DNA from: UBA7477 sp045602925
GTDB lineage: Bacteria; Bacillota; Clostridia; Oscillospirales; Ruminococcaceae
Length of the DNA stretch: 64,000 nucleotides
Assembly (NCBI GenBank): GCA_045602925.1
Contig: JAZSCN010000033.1
Coordinates: forward strand, 55,141 to 119,140
Direction of reading: 5' to 3'
Shown: positions 9,395-17,845 of the stretch, piece after piece
Layout of the letters: each line of letters starts with the position of its first letter
Numbering within the stretch: the first letter of the stretch is position 1
Made by a program: the position numbers and the translations under genes
Notes under the pieces: generated by a model
Seen by the model: only the letters and a program-made list of their open reading frames with translations
Told to the model about the DNA's origin: nothing
The model's database searches: none

Positions 9395-10327
9395 ATGATT
9401 AGTAACAGCATACTTGACGTAATCGGTCATACACCGCTTATTCGTCTTAACAGAATGACAGACGAGGATAGTGCCGAGATTTTAGTAAAGTTCGAGGGCC
9501 TCAATGTCGGTGGCTCGATTAAGACAAGAACAGCCTACAATATGATACTGACTGCCGAAAGAGAAGGCATCATCAATAAGGATTCAATTATCGTAGAGCC
9601 GACCAGTGGCAACCAGGGCATCGGGCTTGCACTTATCGGAGCTGTAAGAGGCTATAAGACGATAATCATTATGCCGGACTCTGTCAGCTGTGAAAGAAGA
9701 ATGCTCGTGCGTCACTATGGTGCAGAGGTAATACTCATTCACGACGAGGGCAATATCGGTAAGTGTATGGACGAATGTCTTGCAACAGCCGAGAGAATGA
9801 AGGCAGAAAATCCGAATGTCTACATTCCACAGCAGTTTGAAAATCCTGCAAATCTCCTTGCCCACAAGCACCATACAGGACTTGAAATTTTAGAGCAGGC
9901 AGGTAAGGAAATTCACGGCTTCTGCTCCGGCTTTGGAACAGGTGGAACAATCAGTGGCATCGGAGAGGTCTTGAAGGCGCAAAACCCTGGCATCGAAATC
10001 TGGGCAGTAGAGCCACAGAACGCCGCAATTTTAGCAGGTGGAACAATCGGCACACATCTTCAGATGGGTATCGGCGACGGCTTTATACCAAAGAATTTAA
10101 ATGTCAATATCTATAGCGAGGTCTATATAGTATCCGACGAGGAGGCAATCGAAACAGCCAAGGATTTAGCAAGACTCGAGGGTATTATGTGTGGAATCTC
10201 TGCCGGTACAAACGTTGCCGCCGCAAAGAAGCTTGCTAAGAAGCTCGGTAAGGGTAAGACAGTAGTTACAGTATTGCCTGATACTGCCGAAAGATACTTC
10301 TCTACACCTCTCTTTGAGGGCGAATAA
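9395..10327 (+). CDS. cysK: Cysteine synthase (O-acetylserine sulfhydrylase)
   Basis: A 310-residue PLP enzyme that makes cysteine from O-acetylserine and sulfide. Visible signatures are the PLP lysine in LNVGGSIKTRTA, the Asn loop EPTSGNQGIGLA, the phosphate-binding GFGTGGTISG and the C-terminal Ser site in CGISAGTNVAAA. Length and order match CysK/CysM. The GAAGGAG ribosome site before ATG 9395 is good. It is a single-gene unit between its own promoter and a terminator. The sequence alone does not separate CysK from CysM or cystathionine-synthase-like relatives, but the short form fits O-acetylserine sulfhydrylase. Confidence 0.9.
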   Translation: MISNSILDVIGHTPLIRLNRMTDEDSAEILVKFEGLNVGGSIKTRTAYNMILTAEREGIINKDSIIVEPTSGNQGIGLALIGAVRGYKTIIIMPDSVSCERRMLVRHYGAEVILIHDEGNIGKCMDECLATAERMKAENPNVYIPQQFENPANLLAHKHHTGLEILEQAGKEIHGFCSGFGTGGTISGIGEVLKAQNPGIEIWAVEPQNAAILAGGTIGTHLQMGIGDGFIPKNLNVNIYSEVYIVSDEEAIETAKDLARLEGIMCGISAGTNVAAAKKLAKKLGKGKTVVTVLPDTAERYFSTPLFEGE

Positions 10328-10338
10328 TCAAAATTAAA

Positions 10339-10380
10339 ACACCGTAAGAATTGCAGTAATGTAATTCCTACGGTGTGTTT
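10339..10380. terminator. Intrinsic terminator shared by cysK and GH5 genes
   Basis: Stem ACACCGTA/TACGGTGT with further AGAATT/AATTC pairing, followed by a T-run on the plus strand. It lies between convergent genes. Confidence 0.8.
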
Positions 10381-10387
10381 TTATGCT

Positions 10388-11662
10388 TTATGCTGTCTGT
10401 TCTAAGTCAGCTGCCGAGCTGTCAGTATCGCTGTCTGGCTTTTCGATAAATTGTGTCGGCTCAAGTGTTCCTGCCTTTGAATCTAAGAAAATCTGTGCTA
10501 TAGTATCGTCTAGCATCTTGTAATTTATTCTGTCGTAGAAGTTACTGCAATCCCACAGCATCGGGCAGTAGCCCATTTCTTCAGAGAGCAAAAGAACATT
10601 TCTTATAAACTCGTCACAGCCATCCTTGTAAACCCAAGCGCCGTTTTCACCCCTAATCTGTGCAACGCCGTATTCACCGATGATAACAGGGTAGCCTGCG
10701 TCTGTGAACTTTTTGAGCTTTTCAAAGTACGAGCGCATTTCTTCAATGTCCTGCTCTGTGCCCCAGCTGTCACGATATCCCCATGAGTTAGTAACCTCGG
10801 ATGCGATGCAGTAGGTCGAAGGTGTGTAGTAGTGAACAGAAACTATAAGGTGGTCTTCAATTGTGTCAGTAGGCATATTGTATGCGTTCTTGCAGGTCTT
10901 GTCAATGTCAGTTTCATATCCGGCAATAAGCAGACAACGCTTGCCATTGTTTCCACCCGATGCCCTTACGATATCAACAAAGGTCTGGTTGATTTTGTTG
11001 GTGAGGTCGTACTTTTCGCTGTGCTTCATATTTGTGAAGTATCTGTCGCCGAGCTCCTCGTTTGCAGATTCAAATATAAGCTTTTCGGAGTAGTCCTTGT
11101 ATCTGTCAGCAACCTGTGTCCAGATTGCCTTGTATCTCGCCATAGCCTTGTCACGCTCAGCCTGGTCTTTAGAGCCAAAGCCCTCCCACCAGCCACTATC
11201 CCAGTGGACATTGACAACGCAGTACATATCGTTTGAAATAACGTAGTTTATAATCTCCTCAACTCTGTCAAGATAAGCCTCGTCGATTTTGTAGCTGCCG
11301 TCTTCGGTGGTCATCATATTAGACCACGCAACAGGCACTCTTACCGAATCAAATCCCGCAGCCTTGACGCCTGCAAGTACGCCGTTATCTGTAATCGGCT
11401 GTCCCCAGCAGGTTTCATAAGATATAGGGTCGCTCGCTGTGATTCCGCAAGCCTCCATCGTGTTGCCGAGATTCCAGCCGTTGCCCATTTCCTCGACAAT
11501 TTCCATAGCTGTCTTGTCGGTGAATTCCGTTAACTTGCCGTCGCCGACAGCCGACGAGTCAACCTGCGACGAGCTGTCATTTTTTCCACAAGCAACCATA
11601 GATACGCACATCGACATACAGATGGTTAGTGAAAATATTTTTGAAAGAAGCCTGATTTTCAT
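10388..11662 (-). CDS. GH5 endoglucanase-like lipoprotein
   Basis: A 424-residue secreted enzyme. The N-terminus is a signal peptide ending in a lipobox with Cys25 (SMVACGKN), so the protein is lipid-anchored outside the membrane. A Ser-rich linker leads to a GH5 barrel starting with NGWNLGNTMEACG. The acid/base is Glu202 in SANEELG and the nucleophile Glu330 in VIIGEYG. GH5 enzymes hydrolyse beta-1,4-glucans, mannans or related hemicelluloses. There is no carbohydrate-binding module or dockerin, so this looks like a cell-surface enzyme rather than a cellulosome part. It is a single gene with its own terminator. Confidence 0.9.
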   Translation of the reverse strand: MKIRLLSKIFSLTICMSMCVSMVACGKNDSSSQVDSSAVGDGKLTEFTDKTAMEIVEEMGNGWNLGNTMEACGITASDPISYETCWGQPITDNGVLAGVKAAGFDSVRVPVAWSNMMTTEDGSYKIDEAYLDRVEEIINYVISNDMYCVVNVHWDSGWWEGFGSKDQAERDKAMARYKAIWTQVADRYKDYSEKLIFESANEELGDRYFTNMKHSEKYDLTNKINQTFVDIVRASGGNNGKRCLLIAGYETDIDKTCKNAYNMPTDTIEDHLIVSVHYYTPSTYCIASEVTNSWGYRDSWGTEQDIEEMRSYFEKLKKFTDAGYPVIIGEYGVAQIRGENGAWVYKDGCDEFIRNVLLLSEEMGYCPMLWDCSNFYDRINYKMLDDTIAQIFLDSKAGTLEPTQFIEKPDSDTDSSAADLEQTA

Positions 11663-11849
11663 ATTTGAACCCCCTAAAAAGTTGTAATATATTAATCAAA
11701 GTTATGTTCGTTGTAAGACTGTGCCGAAAATCCTTGTTATGCAAAAATATCCTTATAAATAGGATACCATGCTTTAACATTTTTTGCAATAGTGAATTAT
11801 TACATACACCATAAAATATTAAGATTTTAGCTAAAACACCCCGTCGCTA

Positions 11850-11878
11850 TTGACAAAATATATAGATGTGATAGAATA
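11850..11878 (+). promoter_or_regulatory. Promoter of the GH43 gene
   Basis: TTGACA (11850-11855), 17-base spacer, AGAATA (11873-11878), with the overlapping TATAAT slightly further on. It lies 38 bases upstream of the GH43 ATG. Confidence 0.6.
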
Positions 11879-11915
11879 TAATCAGCAATAAAATATTTGC
11901 ATTGGAGGTTTTATT

Positions 11916-13238
11916 ATGCCAAATCCATATCTGCCACTGTGGGAATACATCCCCGACGGAGAGCCGAGAGTGTTCGGCGACAGAGTGTATATCTACGGCT
12001 CGCACGACAGACCTGCTTCCGATAGCTTTTGCGACAAGAAGCTGAAGGTGTGGAGTGCAAGCGTCAATGACCTTAATAATTGGTTCTGCCACGGCGACAT
12101 CTTCCATACAGACGACGACAGAGACCATACCTGCGATACCGATTGGGCTAAGGGTAACTACCTCTACGCGCCCGATGTCATTGAGAAGGACGGAAAATAC
12201 TATCTCTACGCATATATAATGGGAGCAAAGGGCTGCGTCGCAGTAAGCGAAAAGCCCGAGGGCCCGTTTAAGCTTATCTCAACCTACAAGTACACAATGC
12301 CCGAGGAGCTCTGCGCAAATGGCTGGTTTGTAGACCCGGGAGTGCTTGTCGACGATGACGGCAGAGTGTATATCTATTGTGGCTTTGAGAAGTCATTTAT
12401 GGCTGAGGTAAACGCCGAGAATATGTACGAGGTTATCGACGATAGTCATATCGAGGATATTATTCCGGTTGAACAGCCGTTTGAGTTCTTCGAGGCTTGC
12501 TCGCCAAGAAAAATAGGTGATACCTACTATCTTATCTATTCGCCAAAGAAAGGCTCAAGGCTTGCTTATGCAACCTCGGATAAGCCGACAGGCCCTTTTA
12601 CCTATCGAGGATATATTGTCGATAACGGCGATGACTATCCCGGTGGAAACAATCACGGCTCAGTATGTAAGATAAACGGTCAGTGGTACATCTTCTACCA
12701 CAGAATGACAAACGGCACTATTATGTCAAGACGTGCATGCGTCGAGAAAACCGAGCTCTTGCCTGATGGTAGCTTTAAGACGGTAGAAATGACCTCGCTT
12801 GGCTTTGAGGATTCACTCTTGCCTTATAGAGAAACCCCTGCCGAGCTTGCCTGCGTGCTCAAGGGCGGATGCTTTATTACCGAGAGAAACAGATTTGAGA
12901 GAGTTGTTACAGCAATAACAGACGGCTGTATTATAGGCTATAAGTATTTCGACTTCGGCGAGGACTTTTCGAGCAAGACTATGGAATTTATAGCTAAGGT
13001 AATCGGCATGGGCTGTAATAGTGAAATCCATATCGTCCTCGACGACTACGAAAACGGCGAGGAAATCGGCGTTTGTACTGTAGGCACCGATAGTGGTATA
13101 GTCTCTTGCATCACAAAAAATGTCACCGGCAGACATGCGGTTTTCTTTAAGGTCAAGGATGTAGCAGGTGGCTGGTTTAAGGAAATGTTCAATGGAAGAC
13201 ATCTCTTTGAGCTATGCGAGTTCGTGTTTGTAAGATAG
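11916..13238 (+). CDS. GH43-family glycosidase (arabinofuranosidase/xylosidase type)
   Basis: A 440-residue protein without a signal peptide, so probably intracellular. The five-bladed propeller motifs are seen: GDRVYIYGSHD at about residue 25, YLYAPDVIEKDGKYYLYAY with a catalytic Asp region near 90, and FFEACSPRKIGDTYYLIYSP with the general acid Glu near 190. A C-terminal beta-rich domain of about 130 residues follows. GH43 enzymes remove arabinose or xylose from hemicellulose fragments. TGGAGG before ATG 11916 is a good ribosome site. It appears to be a single gene, since the next promoter starts two bases after its stop. Exact substrate cannot be set from sequence. Confidence 0.88.
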   Translation: MPNPYLPLWEYIPDGEPRVFGDRVYIYGSHDRPASDSFCDKKLKVWSASVNDLNNWFCHGDIFHTDDDRDHTCDTDWAKGNYLYAPDVIEKDGKYYLYAYIMGAKGCVAVSEKPEGPFKLISTYKYTMPEELCANGWFVDPGVLVDDDGRVYIYCGFEKSFMAEVNAENMYEVIDDSHIEDIIPVEQPFEFFEACSPRKIGDTYYLIYSPKKGSRLAYATSDKPTGPFTYRGYIVDNGDDYPGGNNHGSVCKINGQWYIFYHRMTNGTIMSRRACVEKTELLPDGSFKTVEMTSLGFEDSLLPYRETPAELACVLKGGCFITERNRFERVVTAITDGCIIGYKYFDFGEDFSSKTMEFIAKVIGMGCNSEIHIVLDDYENGEEIGVCTVGTDSGIVSCITKNVTGRHAVFFKVKDVAGGWFKEMFNGRHLFELCEFVFVR

Positions 13239-13239
13239 C

Positions 13240-13268
13240 TTGACAGTAACTTTTATATGTGTTAAAAT
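13240..13268 (+). promoter_or_regulatory. Promoter of the nitrogenase-like/ABC importer operon
   Basis: TTGACA (13240-13245), 17-base spacer, TAAAAT (13263-13268). It starts right after the GH43 stop and gives a predicted leader of about 135 bases before the first gene. Confidence 0.75.
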
Positions 13269-13289
13269 TATAGTGTAATCTGACACCAA

Positions 13290-13398
13290 AAACATATGCT
13301 TTGAGGAGAAAGATACAGCAATATGAATTTTGCCTGCGATAGCTTTTTGCAGGTTAGCGTGGCTGTGTCTTTTTTGGCATAGCCACTTTTATTTTTTT
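13290..13398 (+). promoter_or_regulatory. Structured 5' leader with attenuator (riboswitch candidate)
   Basis: The leader can form a stem AGATACAGC (13311-13319) with GCTGTGTCT (13362-13370), which encloses a hairpin CCTGC/GCAGG. The 3' strand of that stem is also the 5' arm of a 10-bp intrinsic terminator, GTGGCTGTGT (13359-13368) with GCATAGCCAC (13377-13386), followed by a 12-base T-rich run. The two folds exclude each other, the usual build of a transcriptional riboswitch or attenuator. Because the upstream stem would break the terminator, stabilising it should turn the operon on. I could not match it to a known riboswitch class. The ribosome site AGGAG (13399-13403) lies just after the T-run. 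Confidence 0.6.
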
Positions 13399-13411
13399 AG
13401 GAGAATGACTT

Positions 13412-13675
13412 ATGGAAACAAGAGTAGCAATTATCGGAATTATAGTAGAAAACCAGGAAAGCGTCAGCGAGCTTAATACAATTTTGCACGAGTACGGAAG
13501 TTACATTATCGGCAGAATGGGTATACCATACAGCGAGAAGAATATTAGTATCATAAGTGTCGCAGTAGACGCTCCGCAGGAGGTCATAAGTGCACTCTCG
13601 GGTAAGGTCGGAAAGCTAAACGGCATTTCTGCAAAAACAGCATATTCAAAGGTAGTGACAAGAAATGAAAACTAA
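13412..13675 (+). CDS. TM1266-like small regulator (iron-only hydrogenase system regulator family)
   Basis: An 87-residue ACT-like protein: TRVAIIGIIVEN at the start, then YIIGRMGIPY and NIISIISVAVDAP-like strands, then KLNGISAKTAYSKV. This matches the TM1266 family, often annotated as putative iron-only hydrogenase system regulator, whose fold resembles the ligand domain of NikR. Its biochemical role is not settled. It is the first gene of the operon and overlaps the permease gene by 11 bases. A second copy of the same domain is fused to the ATPase two genes on, so the domain is tied to this transport system. A metal- or ligand-sensing role is inferred. Confidence 0.8.
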   Translation: METRVAIIGIIVENQESVSELNTILHEYGSYIIGRMGIPYSEKNISIISVAVDAPQEVISALSGKVGKLNGISAKTAYSKVVTRNEN

Positions 13676-14690
13676 TCTAAGAAGCAGAACAGGCGCATTG
13701 CCGATATGGGCGAGCCTTGTGCTTATCGTTTTGCCGATTGTCATAAGCGTTGTTGCTATGTCAATAGGCAGAATAGGCTACTCGGTGGGCGATATACTCA
13801 GAGCTGTTGCCTCACGATTTAACGGAGATACGGTCGACGACGGGCTTTATGTTGTCGTTTGGAATATAAGACTTCCACGAATACTGCTCGCATTACTCGT
13901 CGGTGCAGGGCTTTCTGTCGCAGGCTGTGCCTTCCAGAGCCTCTTTTCAAATCCTCTTGCAACACCCGATACCCTGGGCGTTGCATCGGGAACATCATTT
14001 GGCGCAGCACTTGCACTTCTAATGGGGCTCGGGCTTATCGGAGTACAGCTTACAGCAGTTATATTCGGCGTGCTGGCTGTCGCTCTTACTTGGCTTGCAG
14101 GTTCAGGAAAAGGCAAGGGGCTCTCATCTGTCGTGCTTTCGGGTATTATGATAGGCTCGCTCTTTAATTCGCTCGTGTCACTCGTGAAGTTTACAGCCGA
14201 TACCGAAACCGAGCTCCCTGCGATTACCTATTGGCTTATGGGTAGCCTTAGTAGCGCAGGCTATGATTCGCTTAAGCTCGGTGCACCACCTATAATATTA
14301 GGTATATTAGTTTTGTATGTAATAAGATGGCGACTTAATGTCCTTCCGCTAAGTGACGACGAGGCAAGGTCGCTCGGCGTAAATGTCACACTCCTAAGAG
14401 CTGTCACAATAATCTGTGCAACTATGATAACAGCCTCATGCGTGTCAATGTGTGGACAGGTGGGCTGGGTAGGACTCTTGATTCCGCATATTTGCAGAAT
14501 GGCATTCGGTAGTAACCACCGTGCACTTGTTCCTGCTTCAATAAGCATAGGTGCCTGCTTTATGGTTATTGTAGATACAGTGGCAAGAAGCGCCTCAGCA
14601 GCCGAAATCCCTATTTCAATCCTCACAGCAATAATAGGCGCACCATTCTTTATTGTGCTTATGAGAAGAAGTGGAGGCTGGAGAATATGA
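13665..14690 (+). CDS. FecCD/BtuC-family ABC transporter permease
   Basis: A 341-residue membrane protein with about ten hydrophobic helices. Family motifs are RLPRILLALLVGAGLSVAGCAFQSLFSNPLATPDTLGV and, near the C-terminus, VGWVGLLIPHICRM with GAPFF close to the end. Members carry iron-siderophores, haem or cobalamin across the membrane as homodimers. Its start lies inside the TM1266-like gene and its stop overlaps the ATPase start (ATGA), so the subunits are made together. The cognate ATPase (14687) and binding lipoprotein (19001) are in the same operon; the nitrogenase-like genes sit between them. Confidence 0.92.
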   Translation: MKTNLRSRTGALPIWASLVLIVLPIVISVVAMSIGRIGYSVGDILRAVASRFNGDTVDDGLYVVVWNIRLPRILLALLVGAGLSVAGCAFQSLFSNPLATPDTLGVASGTSFGAALALLMGLGLIGVQLTAVIFGVLAVALTWLAGSGKGKGLSSVVLSGIMIGSLFNSLVSLVKFTADTETELPAITYWLMGSLSSAGYDSLKLGAPPIILGILVLYVIRWRLNVLPLSDDEARSLGVNVTLLRAVTIICATMITASCVSMCGQVGWVGLLIPHICRMAFGSNHRALVPASISIGACFMVIVDTVARSASAAEIPISILTAIIGAPFFIVLMRRSGGWRI

Positions 14691-15748
14691 CGCTTAAAAT
14701 CGAAAACGCAAGCTTTAGCTACGAAAAGAAAAATATACTCTCTAATGTAAGCCTTACTGCAAGCGAGGGCGAGCTTCTGGCAATACTCGGCCCGAACGGT
14801 GCAGGTAAGACAACGCTTCTACGCTGTATGCTCGGTTTTCTAAAGTGGAATGAAGGCAAGAGTACTTTAGACGGCACAGATATACGAGCTATTCCCCAAA
14901 AAAAGCTGTGGAGTAGTATTGCGTATGTCCCACAAGCCAGAAGCTTTACCTCGGCAATGACCGTGCTCACGGCAGTACTGCTAGGCAGAACAAGTAAAAT
15001 TTCCTTCTATCGTCAGCCGACAGAAGAAGACGTCAGCGAGGCTGTGAAAATTTTAGAAAGGCTTGGTATCGCACACCTTGAGAGCAAGCGCTGTAACGAG
15101 ATTAGTGGTGGCGAGCTTCAAATGGTGCTCATCGCTCGTGCACTTGCCTCAAAGCCGAAGATTTTAGTACTCGACGAACCCGAATCAAACCTCGATTTTA
15201 AAAATCAGCTTATCGTACTCAATACTCTGTCGGAGCTTTCTACCGAGGGAGTAACCTGCATATTCAATACCCACTATCCTGCTCACGCACTGACACGCTG
15301 TGATAAAGCATTGCTTCTTTTTAAAAGTGGAGAGAGCATGTTCGGCGATGCGTCAAGCGTCGTAACCGAGCAGAATATAGAGCGTGCCTTTGGCGTAAAG
15401 GCAGTAATCGGTGAGGTCGATACCGACGAGAATACCCTAAAGAGCATTACTGCTCTAAAGCTCTCTGACGGCGAAAAGCTCAAGGATATGAGCGAGGAAA
15501 GAATAGCTATTCTTTCGATTATCGCAAGCGACTTTACCCAGGGCGAAAGAATAAGCGAGCTGCTTCACAGCTACAGCAAGTATCTTATCGGCAGAATGGG
15601 AATGCCGTACAAAAAGGCGGGAGTCAATATTATAAACGTTACCCTTGAAGCACCCTATAGCGAGATTGATACGCTTTTAAGCAAGCTTTCGCTTATAAAC
15701 GGAGTAAGCGTCAAGGCAACCTATGCAAAAACAGAAGGGAGCTTTTAA
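14687..15748 (+). CDS. FecE/BtuD-type ABC ATPase with fused C-terminal TM1266-like domain
   Basis: Residues 1-250 are a metal-chelate ABC ATPase: Walker A GPNGAGKTT, signature ISGGELQMV, Walker B ILVLDEP, switch His in NTHYPAH. Residues about 270-353 repeat the TM1266-like fold of the first operon gene: RIAILSIIASDF, YLIGRMGMPY, NIINVTLEAP, LINGVSVKATYAK. Ordinary FecE/BtuD proteins end near residue 260, so this is a true fusion. The extra domain could sense the imported metal or ligand and gate the transporter, or dock the free TM1266-like protein; both are inference. It starts in ATGA overlap with the permease gene. Confidence 0.9.
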   Translation: MTLKIENASFSYEKKNILSNVSLTASEGELLAILGPNGAGKTTLLRCMLGFLKWNEGKSTLDGTDIRAIPQKKLWSSIAYVPQARSFTSAMTVLTAVLLGRTSKISFYRQPTEEDVSEAVKILERLGIAHLESKRCNEISGGELQMVLIARALASKPKILVLDEPESNLDFKNQLIVLNTLSELSTEGVTCIFNTHYPAHALTRCDKALLLFKSGESMFGDASSVVTEQNIERAFGVKAVIGEVDTDENTLKSITALKLSDGEKLKDMSEERIAILSIIASDFTQGERISELLHSYSKYLIGRMGMPYKKAGVNIINVTLEAPYSEIDTLLSKLSLINGVSVKATYAKTEGSF

Positions 15749-15749
15749 T

Positions 15750-16520
15750 ATGATTAAAATTGCAGTATACGGAAAGGGTGGAATAGGAAAATCCACAACC
15801 GTTTCCAATATATCAGCAGCTCTTGCAGAAATGGGCTATAAAGTTATGCAAATCGGCTGTGACCCAAAGGCAGATTCTACAGCCTCTCTGCATAAGGGCA
15901 AGGAGCTTAGCACCGTTTTGTCACTCGTAAGGGAGAGAAAGGATAGCTTTGAACTCTCAGATATGACCTGTGAGGGCTTTGGTGGAGTGGTATGCGTCGA
16001 AGCAGGCGGCCCGACTCCCGGTATGGGCTGTGCAGGCAGAGGTATTATCGCTGCCCTTGAAAAGCTTAAGGAGAAGGGCGCCTATGAGGTGTATAAGCCC
16101 GATGTAGTTATCTATGATGTCTTGGGCGACGTCGTGTGTGGTGGCTTTTCAATGCCTATGCGTGACGGCTATGCCGACAAGGTGTTCGTTATAACAAGTG
16201 GCGAGAATATGGCAATCCATGCTGCCGCTAATATCGCCGTCGCAGTAGATAATTTTAAGGACAGAGGCTACGCTACCTTAGGTGGAATAATCCTAAATAA
16301 ACGTAATGTTAAAAACGAGGAAGAAAAGGTTTTGGAGCTTTGCGAGGATATAAATTCTTCTATCATCGGCAGGCTTTCAAGAAGCGATACGGTAACAAGT
16401 GCCGAGGATATGGGGCTCACCGTTATCGAAGCCTTTCCACAAAGCGAAATGGCAGAGGAATATCGTACGCTCGCTAAGGCTGTGCTTTTGGCGTGTGGCG
16501 TAGATAAGGAGGAGAAATAA
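15750..16520 (+). CDS. NifH-like iron protein (nitrogenase-like reductase component)
   Basis: A 256-residue homologue of the nitrogenase Fe protein. It has the P-loop GKGGIGKST (residues 8-16), GCDPKADST, and the two cysteines that hold the bridging [4Fe-4S] cluster between the dimer halves: Cys94 in GCAGRG and Cys130 in DVVCGGFSMP. The protein should bind MgATP and pass single electrons to the component 1-like pair that follows. ATG 15750 is chosen because MIKIAVYGKGG is the family N-terminus; a longer frame from 15723 overlaps the ATPase gene and lacks support. Related families are BchL/ChlL, CfbC, NflH and MarH; which branch this joins needs a tree. Confidence 0.93.
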   Translation: MIKIAVYGKGGIGKSTTVSNISAALAEMGYKVMQIGCDPKADSTASLHKGKELSTVLSLVRERKDSFELSDMTCEGFGGVVCVEAGGPTPGMGCAGRGIIAALEKLKEKGAYEVYKPDVVIYDVLGDVVCGGFSMPMRDGYADKVFVITSGENMAIHAAANIAVAVDNFKDRGYATLGGIILNKRNVKNEEEKVLELCEDINSSIIGRLSRSDTVTSAEDMGLTVIEAFPQSEMAEEYRTLAKAVLLACGVDKEEK

Positions 16521-17845
16521 TGCTCAGACGAGTGGGCGAGGAAGTTTCCGACAAGGGCGCAAGAGTCGACTTTAAAGACGCTGTGTTTCCCATGCCGTTT
16601 GTTTCAGGGCTTGAATACGGCTGTAGTGCAAGAGGCACATGGAATATAGTCCATACGGGTATGCTACTGCCGGAAGGACACGAGATTTTCGTGTGTGCCG
16701 CAGGGTGCCTAAGAGGCGTAGTGCTTACAGCTGCCGAGATGAACGCAACAGACAGATTTTCAACCGTTGAAATAAGAGAGCAGAATATTTTAGACGGCGA
16801 TATGGAAGACCTCATAATAGAAGGCGTTACCGATATTTTAAATAAGCTCCCTAAAATGCCAAGAGCCGTTCTCCTATATACAAGCTGTGTCCACCATTTT
16901 ATCGGCTGTGATTTGCCTATGACCTACAGAGAACTCAGAAGACGCTTTCCACAGGTCGATTTTACCGATTGCTATATGAACCCTATTATGAGAAAAAGTG
17001 GGCTCACACCCGACCAGCTTATGAGAAGACAGCTCTACAGCCTTCTTAAAGAAAGCGAAAAAACCCCAAATCAGATAAGCATTGTCGGCAATAATATCGG
17101 CGTGCAAAAATCGAGCGAGCTGTACTCTCTGGCACAAAGGGCAGGGTATAGCCTCTTGGAAATCACCGACTGCAAGAGCTATGACGAGTATCAGAAAATG
17201 GCTTGCTCGTCAGCTACGATAGTTACAAATCCCGTTGCATTACCGGCAGGTAAGGAGCTACAAAGCAGGCTTTCGCAAGAGCTCTTGTTTATGCCGCTGT
17301 GCTATAGCTTTGACAGTATCGAAAACAGCCTTAATATATTGGCTGAGTATATGGGGCTTGAAAAGCAGAGCTTTGAAAATGAAAAGGCAGAATGTAAAAA
17401 AGCACTCGCCGATACCCTCTCGCTCGTTGGCGATACACCGATTGCTATCGACTATACAGCTACAACAGCACCGCTGTCGCTTGCAAGGCTCCTCTTGGAG
17501 AACGGCTTTAACGTGCAGAGAGTATATGCCGATAGCTTCAATGCGCTCGAGAAGGACGATTTTGTCTTTATAAAAGAAAACTATCCGTCGCTTTCTCTCT
17601 ATGCAACAGTACACGCAAAGCTCAGAGTCTTCGAGAGAAGCTCTGAAAGAAAAACCCTCGCAATAGGGCAAAAGGCAGCCTACTTTACGGGAACAGAGCA
17701 TTTTGTCAATATCGTAGAGGGTGGGGGAATGTACGGCTTTGACGGAATAATAAAGCTGTGCGCACTCATAAGAGAAGCGTATATGTCACCGAAGGATACC
17801 AGAGCACTTATTCAGATTAAAGGATTGGGGTGTGGATGCGTATGA
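16520..17845 (+). CDS. Nitrogenase component 1-like subunit, NifD position
   Basis: A 441-residue protein of the nitrogenase component 1 oxidoreductase family. N-terminal cysteines lie at 35 (LEYGCSARG), 59 and 63 (FVCAAGC), and 123 (YTSCVHH). Their spacing resembles that of the three P-cluster ligands of NifD (62, 88, 154), so an inter-subunit iron-sulfur cluster is likely. The C-terminal region HFVNIVEGGGMYGFDG resembles the NifD segment near the FeMo-co histidine, but I see no secure cofactor Cys-His pair. The tail ends in GLGCGCV, an unusual Cys motif. ATG 16520 overlaps the stop of the iron-protein gene. The partner subunit starts inside its last codons. Confidence 0.88.
   Translation: MLRRVGEEVSDKGARVDFKDAVFPMPFVSGLEYGCSARGTWNIVHTGMLLPEGHEIFVCAAGCLRGVVLTAAEMNATDRFSTVEIREQNILDGDMEDLIIEGVTDILNKLPKMPRAVLLYTSCVHHFIGCDLPMTYRELRRRFPQVDFTDCYMNPIMRKSGLTPDQLMRRQLYSLLKESEKTPNQISIVGNNIGVQKSSELYSLAQRAGYSLLEITDCKSYDEYQKMACSSATIVTNPVALPAGKELQSRLSQELLFMPLCYSFDSIENSLNILAEYMGLEKQSFENEKAECKKALADTLSLVGDTPIAIDYTATTAPLSLARLLLENGFNVQRVYADSFNALEKDDFVFIKENYPSLSLYATVHAKLRVFERSSERKTLAIGQKAAYFTGTEHFVNIVEGGGMYGFDGIIKLCALIREAYMSPKDTRALIQIKGLGCGCV

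Noticed and set aside
13275..13411. Cobalamin, molybdenum cofactor or c-di-GMP riboswitch
   Set aside because: I could not find their conserved core sequences; I leave the class open.
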